Below are positions 23,665-34,543 of a DNA stretch of 64,000 bases, piece by piece. The position numbers and the translations under genes are program-made. Each line of letters starts with the position of its first letter. The first letter of the stretch is position 1. Below the pieces are notes generated by a model. The model saw only the letters and a program-made list of their open reading frames with translations, was not told the origin of the DNA and did no database searches. This DNA is from Chaetomium olivaceum (taxonomy: Eukaryota; Ascomycota; Sordariomycetes; Sordariales; Chaetomiaceae), in contig JAYWVB010000007.1 of NCBI GenBank assembly GCA_039881045.1, positions 806,001 through 870,000 on the forward strand, written 5' to 3'.

Positions 23665-24862
23665 AGCCGTGATGTCCAAAATTTGTGACTTGAGGAACGA
23701 GAAGAGCCTTGGCCAATATCCATGATGGTAACCAGCTCAGCGTCTTTATGCTGCTCGATGATGTGGAGGTTTTGTTGATGTTCCTCCGTACCCTTACACG
23801 AATCTCAACCAATATACCATCCGGCATATGACCCGGGTATGCAATGCAGCATTGGTGCGGTTCGGTGGCGCCCCCGCATCGCTAGACGGATGACTGCACG
23901 CAAGCTCAGTCGTTAGTGGCGCGGATAACCAAACAAAACGGCTTGTCACAAGCCGTAACCAGTATAGCCGGCGCAGGCAAAGCTCAAAGGGGCAAGGCGA
24001 TGCACTGCTGCTGGGGTATCTTTCCGGGGGGTTGGAATACCTCAGGCAGCGTCCCCAAACCCGGTAGCGTGTAAGTCGTGGGAATCATTGAAAGTTCGGA
24101 GCCATTCGACGTGATCACATCTCAGCCTCCTTAGTGCAGCATACATGTAATCCGTACATCCAACACGCCGCGCGTGAGGAGGCATGTTGGTTTCTCTGCC
24201 AAGAACAAGGGTTGAATTGCAGGTTTGCACACTCCTGGCATACCAAGTCCGAGAGTCGAACGTGCAACTCCTTGGTTAGGTAACCAACCCCCCTCCTACC
24301 CTTGCGGCTCATCTTATGACAGGCGTCAACATCCCGGCTCACCGTGGTCATTGCATCCGTCCCTGGCAATATCAATCCCGGCCGCATCTTGGCAAAGGCC
24401 ATGCCCCAGCGTGTTCGCCTTGATGGTCCAGACGACTGCATCACGACCATCCGCTACAACAGCAGGGAATTTCACATCGAGATATTGCCCTTTTACGTAC
24501 CTGTGCGATTCGCCAGCTACCGAGCCCCGCTATGGCATGTTCACTACCGCTGTCATAAATGAGTGAGAGTTCGACCCCGAGGAAGGAGATAAAGGCGGGT
24601 ATATACAGACGTGATGGACGAGTTCTATGCCTAGTTCATTGTTGTCGTTAGGCCGACGTTTCTGGAAGCGGCCTGAGGTATCTTGCTGTTCTTTGATCTT
24701 AAAAAGCTTGCTAAGGGGGATATTTATCCGCTACTTTTCGAATACATTTCCTATACTTTATAAAGACGAGAAGAGCCCCTTTATCCCACATATAATCTTT
24801 ATAAGAATTCTTTTAATTTCTTTACTAATAACTACTTAAATAAAATAATTTATAATCTTTAT
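23665..24862. other. Gene-to-transposon transition, no firm gene
   Basis: About 950 bp of normal composition, then AT-rich sequence from about 24690. An open frame at 24344-24562 (+) includes RVRLDGPDDCITTIRYNSRE and looks protein-like in composition, but I cannot name it. The AT-rich end is the left flank of pogo element P1. Confidence 0.35.
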
Positions 24863-24873
24863 TAACGTACTCC

Positions 24874-24975
24874 ACCCCCAAGTCGCGCACACCCCCAAGT
24901 CGCGCACACCCCCAAGTCGCGCACACCCCCAAGTCGCGCACACCCCCAAGTCGCGCACACCCCCAAGTCGCGCAC
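24874..24975. repeat. Six tandem 17-bp units in the left end of P1
   Basis: Unit ACCCCCAAGTCGCGCAC, six identical copies without gaps. The opposite end has only two copies, so the left array has expanded. In pogo elements the subterminal repeats are the expected transposase binding sites. Confidence 0.95.
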
Positions 24976-25038
24976 TTTTGACCTTGAACCGATAGGAAAC
25001 ATCAATTACACCACCACAACAACCGCAATACACTGAAA

Positions 25039-26651
25039 CTATTTTAAATCATGTACATCAGATGTTTCTCCGTCTCCCTGACACGTGCGCGCATTGTGCC
25101 CGGGCTTTCCGCACCTACCACAACGCCGTGGAGCCGTCGCTGTTCGAGCCCGCCGACCACCATTTTCCCTCGCTTCACGCTCTACCTGTTCCTGCACCTC
25201 TCTCTGGGCAAGTATATCATGTGTATCTCCTACAGTAAGTGATCCTCCAAGACGCACATGTGTTTTTTTGGCCCTTCGGCGCTTGCTCAGTGCCTCATTT
25301 GCCTTCTGTAAGGTGACTATCTCAGCCGTCATTAGGGCCACCGAGTGCGCCAATGCCTGCGTCCCTTTCGCAAGCTGGTCGACAGCAGTGAGAATTGATG
25401 TTGGCGAGCTTCCCTGGTGACGGAAAATCCGATCTTTGATGTACTCGGATTGCGAGACGGTCTCTGTTGGGTTCCGTGGCGTCTGGGAGAACCAAGGATC
25501 GGCAGCGGCGGAGGGGGGACCAGTTGGTGTTGGCATCCGTAACTTGACATCCAGCTTGGATATCACTGACTCGAGGTCAAAAGGCACTAGACCTGCACCT
25601 CTGAAACCCGCTTTGTTGTTTCTCTCGGTCATAGCGGCAAAGTGGGCGGCTTTGAAAGCGAGGAAGAACTCGACCTTGGTGATGTGGTTGATATGCGCTC
25701 TGACGAAGTGCTCGATCTGCCGACCGTACGCCCTCTTTAGGGCACTGTAACACCCAACATCGAGTGGCTGGGTTATATGGGACGAGTGAGCAGGCAGGCT
25801 GATGGTGATAATGTTGTTCTCCTTGCAAAAGGCTTCGAATTCGGCCGACAGGTGACTCTCATGCCCATCAAGCACAATCATCCGATGCACCCCCTTCGTG
25901 CGAGACTTCGTGTGCCTATCGAAGTGTTTTGTTTGATCCATTCTAGGCCGGTCTCATTGTCGGTCCACCCATTGGAAGTTGGCTTAATAGCCCAGTCGAG
26001 TGGGAGCTCGCCCTCGGTATACCAGTTGGCGAGGTGGTAAGTGCCTTGAACAATAAGAAACGGTGGGAGGCACCACCCTTGGCCGTTGATACACTCAATT
26101 GCCGTCGCCCATTCCCGATTACCAGGCTGAACTGCCTTGCCTCTTCCACGTCGATCGGCGCGCGTCACTACCATAGCTGCGCAGATGACGCCCATCATGA
26201 AGCCGGTCTCGTCGAAGTTGTAGAAGTCACAGTCGTGGATGCCGTACTTCGCTCTCATGTTGTGCACAAGCTCAAACCACGCGCCAATAAGTTCTGGATC
26301 TTCGCAGAGAGCTCTCTGAAAGTCGTATGCGCGATTGAAACGCGTCTTGAGTTTTGGTTGTCGCTTGACGAACTTCTCGGCCCAGTGCTTGCCGACGCGT
26401 CCCCCGTCGCGTCGCGCGAGAAGCAGATTGGCCATATCTTCAACACCAGCGTGTCGGGGCGGGAATCCACGCGTATCTAGGTCCAATATATATTGAACAA
26501 CTGCCTCCTCTTCAATGACTGTCAATCGGTGAGCTGCAGGTCGTGATTCGGGCTTCGGCGTCTTCCCGTTCATCCTGTCGCGCAAGGTCGCTTCGGGTAC
26601 ATTGTAGATTTTGGCAGCGCGTCGCCGACTGAAAGTCTTATCTCGTTGCAT
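25039..26651 (-). pseudogene. P1 pogo transposase, one frameshift
   Basis: DDE transposase with N-terminal psq/CENP-B-type helix-turn-helix (RRRAAKIYNVPEATLRDRMN), a CENPB HTH region (WAEKFVKRQPKLKTRFNRAY) and DDE core: first Asp in YNFDETGFMMG, second in MIVLDGHESHL, third in ITQPLDVGCYSALKRAYG. A coiled segment (LQKANEALSKRRRAKKTHV) precedes a C-terminal CCHC zinc knuckle, CGRCGKPGHNARTC. The frame shifts at about 25935, where extra bases in an A-rich run split EWIK from HFDRHTKSRTKGVH, so the protein is in two pieces (25878-26651 and 25039-25941). The first codon I used is ATG at 26651. Confidence 0.88.
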
Positions 26652-26819
26652 TGCCTGAATAGCAAGATTGATTTACTCTCTTTGGATTGCGATGCCATTT
26701 TTCGCTATTAAGTTATTCCAAGTTGGGATTGGGAGGTCGTGGTACGGTCAAAAGTGTGCGACTTGGGGGTGTGCACGACTTGGGGGTGGAGTACGTTAAT
26801 GGCAATATAAATAAATTAT

Positions 26820-26930
26820 TATCATTATTTCCTACACCGATATGCCCTTGGGCGCGCCGGTCTCTCTACTGCTATTATATAAAGAAAACGGTACCGTATA
26901 GACCGTATAAAAACCTCTGCTTATTAAAGT
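26820..26930 (-). mobile_element. Short diverged LINE 3'-end fragment
   Basis: On the minus strand this matches the 3' UTR and tail of the Tad1-like LINE: the sequence around GGCGCGCC, CCGATATGCCC and TTTCCTACACCGA, and the AAAAACCTCTG stretch, with substitutions. It is 5'-truncated to about 110 bp and more diverged than copies A-C, so older. Confidence 0.75.
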
Positions 26931-27364
26931 AATTAGTGAAATAAAAAGAAATAGTATTAGAAACTCTCCCATTTTCTATTTACTAAAAGATAAATGATTT
27001 ATATTCTAACTGAAAACAAGGCTTTCCTCTCTATTATCGCTATAATCTCACCATAATCTAATTAGAAATGATGTTATAAACTAGTAAATTGTTAATTAAA
27101 ACTTAATCCTCCTCTGCTTAATAGGGAGGAATATATTTTATTTACGCCCTTAATAAGGCTTCCAAAGCTAAAGTTCTTCAAAACGATTAGACAACATCTA
27201 GAAACTGCTTTGGAGGAGGGAGATATTATAAGGGTTATAGTAAGTACCTTAAAAGGTCTAATAAATGGTTATAAGGTCCGGTTAAGAAGTGTATAATTAC
27301 CATTGAAAGGTTGATCCTAGTTTATGATAATATCTAATATTTAGAAGATTAATATAATTTGTTC
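26931..27364. other. AT-rich, RIP-like relic sequence
   Basis: Dense TA-rich sequence without open frames, between the LINE fragment and LINE copy A. Probably part of the degraded retrotransposon that forms the substrate of this block, but no domain is legible here. Confidence 0.5.
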
Positions 27365-27652
27365 TCAGCATTCACCTACGAGAAGGCCCGACCACAGGAG
27401 GAGGAGTATGGATTTCTGAGAGTCGGGGCAAAAAGGCCACGGTTGGGCAGAGGCCGGCCAACGTTGATTTCAGTGGCTGGAAGGGACCCCTCCCAAAGCC
27501 GGATTAGCCTTGGTTCAGGGGGGATATTCGGAGCTATCCAGCCCACCCAGCCCACTCAGCCCACCCAGCCTACCCAGCCTACCCAGCCTACCCAGCCGGC
27601 CGAACAGGCCCAACCAGCTGAAGACGCAACTATGGAAATTAATGAAAATTAG
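27365..27652 (+). pseudogene. LINE copy A ORF1 C-terminal remnant
   Basis: In-frame C-terminal part of the gag-like ORF1 (SAFTYEKARPQEEEYGF...), followed by six QPT repeats and MEINEN-stop. The start and the zinc knuckles of ORF1 are missing because of the 5' truncation. Its TAG at 27650-27652 overlaps the ORF2 start codon (ATG at 27642). Confidence 0.85.
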
Positions 27653-30600
27653 AGTCCTACTGTGGAACACTGAAGGAAACAAGCAGGCACTCGAGGCCCT
27701 GCTAGAAGAAGCGCAGTACGACCTAATGGCTATTCAGGAGCCATGGATCAACCAACAAACCAAGTCAACCTACTGTCCTAGAGGCTCGAAATACCACCTA
27801 GTTCATAAAGCAAGTGGGCGAGCGGCTATATTCGTCAGCCGAAAGTTCGACATAGGACAGTGGGAATATGAGACTTCAGAGGAACATTGTAAGGTATGGT
27901 TCCCAGGGCTCGGGAATAGTGGACTAGAACTCTGGTCTATCTATAACCCCCTTGAGGATAAAACCCTCCTACAAACCCTCCTAAGTCGGCCGGCCCCAGC
28001 CTACCCAGTAGTATTAGCGGGGGACTTTAACCTACACCACCCGCAATGGGACCGGTTTGGCCGGTACGAAAGGAAGGCCGAGGCTCTCCTAGAGTTGGCA
28101 CTACAGTGGGATCTCGATCTTCGAACTCCAGCAGGCACTATAACCAGGGCACCGCAGGGGGCCCAGCGAGGCCGCACTTCGACAATAGACCACTTCTGGG
28201 CATCAGTGGGTCTACAAACGACCTACTACGGCCTGGAATATAGGGGGAAGTCAGACCACTACCCACAGATTTTGGAAGCTGACATCGGAGGCCCCCTACC
28301 ACAACAAACCAGCCAGAGGGTTGGAACTGGAAGATGATGGACAGGCGTAGGGTGGAGGCCGAGGCGGCCCTCCTACCAGAGAAAATAGGCCTAGAGGACC
28401 CAGGGCCACACGGCCTCCGGGCACAAGTCAGGGAGCAGGAGGGTTTAAAAGAAGCATTCAACTGGTTGGTCGAGGAGCTACAGAGGATGGCTGAAGTGGC
28501 CACCCCTCGGAAGAAGGCCAACAGAGGCCACGGCTCGCCGTGGTGGTCAGTGGAGGTCCAGGAGGCCCAGAGAGAGGCAAGGAGAGCCGAAAGGGAGTGC
28601 AAGGCAGCCCCGTCGGAGCACAACAAAGAAAGACTTAACCAAGGTCTACGGGCTCTCGCGGCCACCATCAACAAGGAGAAAACGAAGACCTGGAGGACAA
28701 CAATGCAGAAAGCCACCCACAAAACCGACCTGCTATGGAGCCTAGAACGCTGGGCCCGTTGCAGAAGCTTCGCCCCCCCAGATCCCCCGAAACTACCCGC
28801 TCTCACAGGGCCCCCCGGAGGCCAGGACCTCTCCACCCACAAGGAGAAGGCGGAGGCCTTAGCACGCCGGTTCTACCCTAACCCAGAAGCTGACCTTTCT
28901 GACATAGAGGACCCGGACCTGCTAGAACAGTGGGTTCCGAAGTTCAATATAGAGGAAAAGGTTACAGTGGGTGATGTTAGGGCAGTCCTTTCGAAGATTA
29001 GTCCTTGGAAGGCTCCAGGCGAGGACGACTTACCTATAGGCCTTCTTAAGGCCTGTGGGCGCCCACTGTTCAAGGTGCTAGCGGTTCTCACGGAGGCGTG
29101 TTTCCGGATCGGATGGTTTCCAGAAACATTCAAGAGAGCCAAAACAGTTGTCCTACAAAAGCCCGGAAAAGAGCCGAGTACCTACCGAACTCCAGGAGGT
29201 TACAGGCCTATAGCCCTCCTACCTACAGTTGGGAAGGTCATAGAAGCACTGGTAGCAAAGAGGATTACTAGTGCTGCAGAGGCCTACGGCCTACTACCAG
29301 CGGAGCAGATGGGAAACCGAGAGCATAGGTCAACAGAAGTAGCGATTCGGCTAGTCGTAGCCCAAGTCCAGGAGGCCTGGCGGCAGAAAGCAACCGCCTC
29401 CCTTCTACAGCTGGATATCTCAGGGGCATTCGACACCGTCAACCACACCCGGCTACTAGCCACTCTTCGGCTACAGGGTTACCCACAGTGGGTGGTTCTG
29501 TGGGTGAAGGCGTGGTTAAGTAACAGAGTTGCGATCCTCCACTTCGACGGCCAGAAAACAGAGGACATCCCAGTCATAGCGGGAGTCCCCCAGGGCTCAC
29601 CACTATCCCCGATCCTATTTATCCTCTACATTGCCTCCCTATATCAGGCCCTGAAAACAGCTCATCCACTGGTTAGCATAGTAGGGTTCGCAGACGACAC
29701 AAACCTACTGGCCTTTGGAAAGAACCCAGAGGCCAATACACAGCAACTAGAAAAAGCTTGGAAGACCTGCTTGCAGTGGGCTGGTACCCGGGGGATGGCG
29801 TTTGCACCCCAAAAGTGCGAATTAATTCACTTCAACAAAGGTCGGAGACAGTGGGCGAACCCGGTGGCCCTGGCCCACCCAGGGGCTAGTGGCTACAGCA
29901 CAGTTAAGCCAGTGGAATCGGCTCGGTTTCTAGGCGTCTGGCTGGACTGGAAGCTATCATGGAGGGCGCACCAACAAGCTGTGGAACGGAAACTCAAAAC
30001 CCAAGATTTCGCCTTATCGAGGATTGCAGCAAAGACGTGGGGCCCGAGCCTATCCAGGGCTCGGGAGGTCTACGTAAAGTGCATCCGCAGTGCCATAGCT
30101 TACGGAGCCTCCAGCTTCCACCAACCAACAGCTCCAAGAGCTACAGGGCCGAAGGGGCCTGCAAAGGTCTTGTCAAAAGCTCAGAACAGGAGCCTTCGAA
30201 TAGTAGTAGGGGCATACAAGTCAGCTCCTATTCGGTGCTTAGAAACAGAGGCCTGGGTGCCACCGCTAGACTTATATCTCAACAAGCGGCTGGCCGACTT
30301 CGAGGGCCGGCTACAGAAGCAGGCCCTACAATCAGGGGCTGGGCCGGAGGCCGAGAGAATAACCACGGGGCATCTCATCACTGAGGCCTGCAATAAGGTC
30401 TACCGAAGGTTCAACAAGAGGAGGAAAACCCGAGGCCGGAGGCCCCGTCAGGGCCCGCAGAGCCCCACGCCCACTGAACTAGCCGCTAGTGTAGTGGCCC
30501 AGTGGGTTAACTACAAATGGAAGATCGGGGGGAAGGATAGGGGGTCGAATACCAAGGAGGTGGTCGAACTGGCCTGGCAGGCCCGGTGGGAACAACAGAG

Positions 30601-31065
30601 AGCTAGTCAACAAAGTACTACTCGACAGAGGGTATTAAACAGGAGGATAGCCGACGAAGACCCCCCAGCCCTCTTATTTACCGACAAAGCTCTGATGAGA
30701 CACGAAGGTCTTACAAAGGCGCAGAGCTCCCTCCTTTCCCAGGCCCGTATCGGGGATATAGGCCTCCGGGACTACCTGTTCAGGGTGAAAGTCCCGGAGG
30801 TCCGTACCCCCTATTGCGAGTGCGGGAGAGGCAGGGAGACAGTGGAGCACTTGGTGGTTTGGTGCCCCGACCCGCCGTTACAAAGGCCGTGGGACGGCAG
30901 AGAGATTCGGTCACATCGGGACCTACAAACCGTATTACGGGAGTAGGTGCCCGGAGCAGAAGATTTGTTAGGAAGGTCCTTGGCTGGCTGATGGACTCTG
31001 GCCGGCTACTGGAGTATAGCCTAGCCAGAAGGCTGGAGCTAGAAACAGTGGATGGGGAGGGCTAG
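27642..31065 (+). pseudogene. LINE copy A ORF2: endonuclease and reverse transcriptase, broken
   Basis: ORF2 begins MKIRVLLWNTEGNKQALE, an APE-type endonuclease with AIQEPWI, LAGDFNLHHPQWDRFG, STIDHFWAS and SDHYP. The reverse transcriptase follows with LLQLDISGAFDTVNHTRLL, AGVPQGSPLSPILFILYIAS and the catalytic VGFADDTNLL. A Cys/His cluster near the C-terminus is YCECGRGRETVEHLVVWC. Two single-base differences from copy B break the frame: one near 28310 (QQTSQR instead of QQTQPEGWNWK), and one near 30945 (VLRE-stop instead of VLRGVGARSRR). Full length would be about 1,140 residues ending LELETVDGEG. Confidence 0.92.
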
Positions 31066-31249
31066 AGGGCACGGAGGCCGGCAAAGGGCCTCCTTTCTTT
31101 TGCAGTATGACGGATTCACAGATTGTTGTCTCAAAGTGGTAGACAGAGGTTTTTATCCGGCCTATACGGTACGGTTCCCTTTGTAAATAGCAGTAGAAGG
31201 ACCGGCGCGCCCCAGGGCATATCGGTGTAGGAAATAATAATAATACATA

Positions 31250-32196
31250 TTTAATCTTAAGATAAAGATTAAGCTTAATTATAGGGAATAGATAGCTTTC
31301 TAGCATATATCTAGAGTAAAAGGGGGGGTTTTTATCTTATATTAATCTACCTATTTAAAACCTAATAGGTTTCTCTAGATACTTTAATTATAAATTTAAT
31401 AGATAATAATTTCTTTTCTATACTAGCCTCTTATACTATTAACTTTATAAACCTCCCCTAGGATATATCTTTACTAATATATCCTATAGTCTCTTCTAAT
31501 ATAACTTCTTCTTCTAGTCCTCCTTTAAGATCTATTCATATTACCTCTAGTTTCCTAAAGTAGTTTTAACTATTAGCTTCGATCTAGACTCTATTAAGCT
31601 TAAAGAGCTTTTTAGCCTAGGTAGAAATATATAGTATATAAATAGGTATTTAATCTAGGATCTCTAAAAGGTAAGTCCCTCTCTTACTAATCTTTCTAAC
31701 TTAGTATAGTCTATACTACTTAAACTATAGCTTATATAAAACGAACTTATATCGATCTTTCAAATATTATTATAAACTAGAACTAGGTTCTTAATAATAA
31801 TTATAGCTTCTTTTAAATAGAACTTATAACTACTTATCTTATTCTTTTAGGTAGCTACTTTGACTCTTACTATAGCTACGTTTTCTATAACGATCTCTAG
31901 ATTCTATTTAGCCTTCTCGAGACCCTTATATTATAACTCTAGAAGTCTTATCTATACTTCTAAAATACCTTTATCTGCTAGGTAGAGGGGGATTAAGTTC
32001 TAGTTAATAATTTACTAGCTAATAATCTTATTTTCGATTAGAGTAATAGAATTATAGTTATTAAAGAAAGAAAAGGGAGTTCTTCTAGTTAGATTATAGA
32101 TTATTATTCTTTTAGTAAAGAGGATATAAAGAAACTTTTAATACTATCTCTCTCCTATTTTATTAGTTATCTTAGCTAATACTACTATAATTAGGA
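31250..32196 (-). pseudogene. Gypsy relic: integrase C-terminal region
   Basis: AT-rich, stop-ridden sequence. On the minus strand around 31600-31920 one can read LEKAK, NLEIVIENVA, then LKDRYKFVLYKL, YRLY-VRKISKRGTYLLEILD. This matches the spacing of the Ty3/gypsy integrase tail (LKDRxKxxxRWxGPYxV...GTYLLEELDGTP) after C-to-T type decay. It is the most C-terminal piece of the collinear gypsy skeleton described under findings. Confidence 0.65.
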
Positions 32197-32198
32197 TA

Positions 32199-34123
32199 AC
32201 GTAACCGGACACCTTCCGAACCGGGACACCTTCAGAACCACTTTTCCGCCCCGCACCCCACCCCCCCGACTTCAGACAGACCTCACAACACGAACAGACA
32301 TCTAATCAAGCCATAATTAATATCATTCGAGTTGTTATTTACAGGGACATCTTCTAGCATTGTGATCAGTTGAGCCACAAACACTGCACTTCGCTGGTGC
32401 ACGTATTCCGTGCCGTTGACATGGTCGCTTCGGCAATTGTTGCCTCTCCTCCTTCAGCCTCCAAACGAGGTTGCTGGCTGCGTTGGGCATCCTGACGCGC
32501 TACGGTACTGGATATTCCTTGTCCAATCGTCATAGATCCTCCAGTTTGAATGAAGGCTCGACGCTGTGCACGTTTTCGCTTTTTTCTGGTATTTTCAGCT
32601 CGGAGCCGCGAGTTCTCGTCATGTAAGAAAACAGCGTCATGCATCGCCATCTTGCACCCTTTGATGATCTTTTGAATAGCCCTTTCCGTTGGGCTTGCCC
32701 AGTTTTCACGCTGCCTCTGGAGACGATCAAGCTCAATGACATTCAATGGAGTCTTGAGAGGGAGCGCTGAGGTTGGTTGATCGGGGACGGAGGCGGGGGG
32801 GCTCGGTGTTCGTACTTTGACTTGAAGTCGAGCAAGTACTCGATTCGGGTCGAATGGAACAAGCCCTGTCGCTGCAAAGCCACTTTTGATGTTTTTCGAG
32901 CTGAAAGTCTTCCTGTGGGCTTCGAAAAAGAGTTCAAGAAACATTGGTTTGTCGATGTGGTGAACGCCGAGTGTCATCGCTTTGACCAAGTCGCCGTATG
33001 CTCGCTTAAGGACCGAGAAGCAACTGACATCGAGAGCCTGGTGAAGATGCGATGAATGCGGCGGCATGCACTCAATGAGAATCGAGTTCTCCTTGCAGAA
33101 TCTGTCGAACTCCGGCGTCATATGGCTTCCATGGCCATCGAGAATCAGCAGGCGGTACCTGCCAACTGTTCGGTTTCGAGTTTGCGGCTCGAAGACTTCC
33201 CGAAGCCATTCGAAAGTAAGCTCGTCGGTTGTCCACCCATTCTCACTAACTGCAACCCTCCAAGTGGCTGGTAAGGGCGAGTCCTCGTACCATGTTGAGA
33301 TATGGACCTTCCCCTCAAAGATGATCATCGGATCGAGAGCCCAGCCAAGCGCGTTGATACACTCGATGGCAGTTGACCACTCACGATTCCCAGGCTGTAC
33401 AACAACGGGCCGCCTTCGCCGGTCAGATCGAGTTACCACCTTTGCTGTACTAGCTACTCCCATTTGGAACCCAGTCTCGTCGAAATTGTAGATATCACAA
33501 TCAAGGATACCATTCGACTCGATGGTCTTCTGTACCCGTTGAAACCATGCTAAGACAATCTCAGGGTCCTCGCATAAAGCTCGTTGATAGTCGTACTTGC
33601 GCGAGTATCTCGACTTCAAGTCAGATTGTCGGCCAAGGAATCGGCGGACCCATTTCTCCCCAGCCGTATTGTTCTCATCGACTGTTGCTGTAACCGACGC
33701 ATCGAGCAAAACTGAGCTCCCGCGCTCGCGAATGAGAAGGTCGGTCATCTGTCGAATGTAGCCAATCGTCGGGGACATACCCCGGTCGTCCATCGACTTG
33801 ATCCATTGAATCAACGCAGCTTCTTCAGTTGGTTGGAGTTTTCGAGCAGCAATCTGTGATTGTTGACGGGGGACGCGTCCTACGACGCGTCCTCTTAAGG
33901 TTGCATATGGCACGTCAAACACCGCTGCAGCCTTCCGAATGCTTGGGATTTGGCCCGAATCTAGCGCTTCGATCGCTAACTGAAGTCGGTCTTCGTGCTG
34001 CAGAGGTCTGGACATTTTAGCCGGCGTGCTGGTGCTGGTGGGTGCATCTGAAGTCGAGGTGGTGGGGTGCGGGGCGGAAAGTGGTTCTGAAGGTGTCCCG
34101 GTTCGGAAGGTGTCCGGTTACGT
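32199..34123 (-). mobile_element. Fot/pogo-type DNA transposon P2
   Basis: 1925 bp, flanked by TA (32197-32198 and 34124-34125). Ends: ACGTAACCG, then two 17-bp units GACACCTTCCGAACCGG and GACACCTTCAGAACCAC, then TTT; the inverted repeats match over about 64 bp with one missing T. One minus-strand transposase gene. Inserted into the AT-rich gypsy relic. Confidence 0.95.
32366..34015 (-). CDS. P2 pogo transposase, long intact frame
   Basis: 549 residues from ATG at 34015. HTH (IRKAAAVFDVPYATLRGRVV), CENPB-like region (GEKWVRRFLGRQSDLKSRYS), and DDE core with YNFDETGFQMG, LLILDGHGSHMTPEF and QALDVSCFSVLKRAYGD; a basic coiled tail (RLRAENTRKKRKRAQRRAF) follows. The catalytic core is uninterrupted, so this is the best candidate for a recently active element besides P3 and P4. 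The annotated C-terminus ends CTSEVQCLWLN, but the +1 frame at 32388-32347 encodes CSVCGSTDHNARRC, a CCHC zinc knuckle like those in the other four elements. A small upstream indel has therefore probably removed the knuckle from the frame. Confidence 0.92.
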   Translation of the reverse strand: MSRPLQHEDRLQLAIEALDSGQIPSIRKAAAVFDVPYATLRGRVVGRVPRQQSQIAARKLQPTEEAALIQWIKSMDDRGMSPTIGYIRQMTDLLIRERGSSVLLDASVTATVDENNTAGEKWVRRFLGRQSDLKSRYSRKYDYQRALCEDPEIVLAWFQRVQKTIESNGILDCDIYNFDETGFQMGVASTAKVVTRSDRRRRPVVVQPGNREWSTAIECINALGWALDPMIIFEGKVHISTWYEDSPLPATWRVAVSENGWTTDELTFEWLREVFEPQTRNRTVGRYRLLILDGHGSHMTPEFDRFCKENSILIECMPPHSSHLHQALDVSCFSVLKRAYGDLVKAMTLGVHHIDKPMFLELFFEAHRKTFSSKNIKSGFAATGLVPFDPNRVLARLQVKVRTPSPPASVPDQPTSALPLKTPLNVIELDRLQRQRENWASPTERAIQKIIKGCKMAMHDAVFLHDENSRLRAENTRKKRKRAQRRAFIQTGGSMTIGQGISSTVARQDAQRSQQPRLEAEGGEATIAEATMSTARNTCTSEVQCLWLN

Positions 34124-34125
34124 TA

Positions 34126-34541
34126 TATATGATTAAAGGATTATTTAATATACAATAGGTATAACGAGAAACGGAACCATTTAATATTAAGGTAGTAGGG
34201 AAGATTACCTAAATAGTATTTAATATTATAAGATATAGGGCTAGAAAAGGATATAATTCTCGGATATCTATAGTATAGGGACTATAACCTAGATATTTAG
34301 TTAGAAAGGAGATAGCTATCTATAACTATAGGAATAGTAGGAGTATCTAACTAACTTAATAGAAGAATATATAGAATAGGAGCTATGAATAAGTGGTAGG
34401 TTAGAATAAACCCCTTTTATAGGCCTACTACAAAAAGTAGCTAGTATAAAAGAATGTACTCTAAAATCTAGAAGAAGTAGTATATAATAAACGAAGTAGA
34501 TATAGGAGGAATAAACTATTACTATTATCTTAATTAACGAG
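34126..34541. other. RIP-like relic between P2 and P3, repeated in inverse orientation at 52.85-53.23 kb
   Basis: AT-rich sequence. Its reverse complement aligns by eye with 52850-53230 (for example GGAGGAATAAACTATTACT here against the TATTCCTCC side there), with mostly transition differences. It lies between the integrase core piece and the integrase tail piece of the gypsy skeleton. Confidence 0.6.
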
Positions 34542-34543
34542 TA

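Larger units (their letters stand above)
24865..26796 (-). mobile_element. Fot/pogo-type DNA transposon P1
   Basis: 1932-bp element flanked by TA (24863-24864 and 26797-26798). Both ends begin ACGTACTCC, followed by 17-bp units ACCCCCAAGTCGCGCAC: six copies at the left end (24874-24975) and two slightly diverged copies at the right end, each run followed by TTTTGACC. It carries one minus-strand transposase gene. The TA duplication, size and terminal inverted repeats fit the Tc1-mariner superfamily, pogo/Fot group. Confidence 0.93.
27365..31245 (+). mobile_element. Tad1-like LINE, copy A (5'-truncated)
   Basis: Homology to copy B starts at about 27365, inside the end of ORF1, so this copy is 5'-truncated. 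It runs through complete ORF2 and a 3' UTR containing ACCGGCGCGCCCCAGGGC and GTAGGAAATAATAATAAT. It is nearly identical to copies B and C. No clear target-site duplication was found. Confidence 0.92.

Noticed and set aside
24874..24975. CRISPR-like or satellite array
   Set aside because: The repeats are directly abutting 17-bp units without spacers and are the end of a pogo transposon.
28138..28842. Long minus-strand frames inside LINE copies (also at 49686-50216)
   Set aside because: They are mirror frames of ORF2, repeated identically in each copy because of the GC-rich coding sequence.
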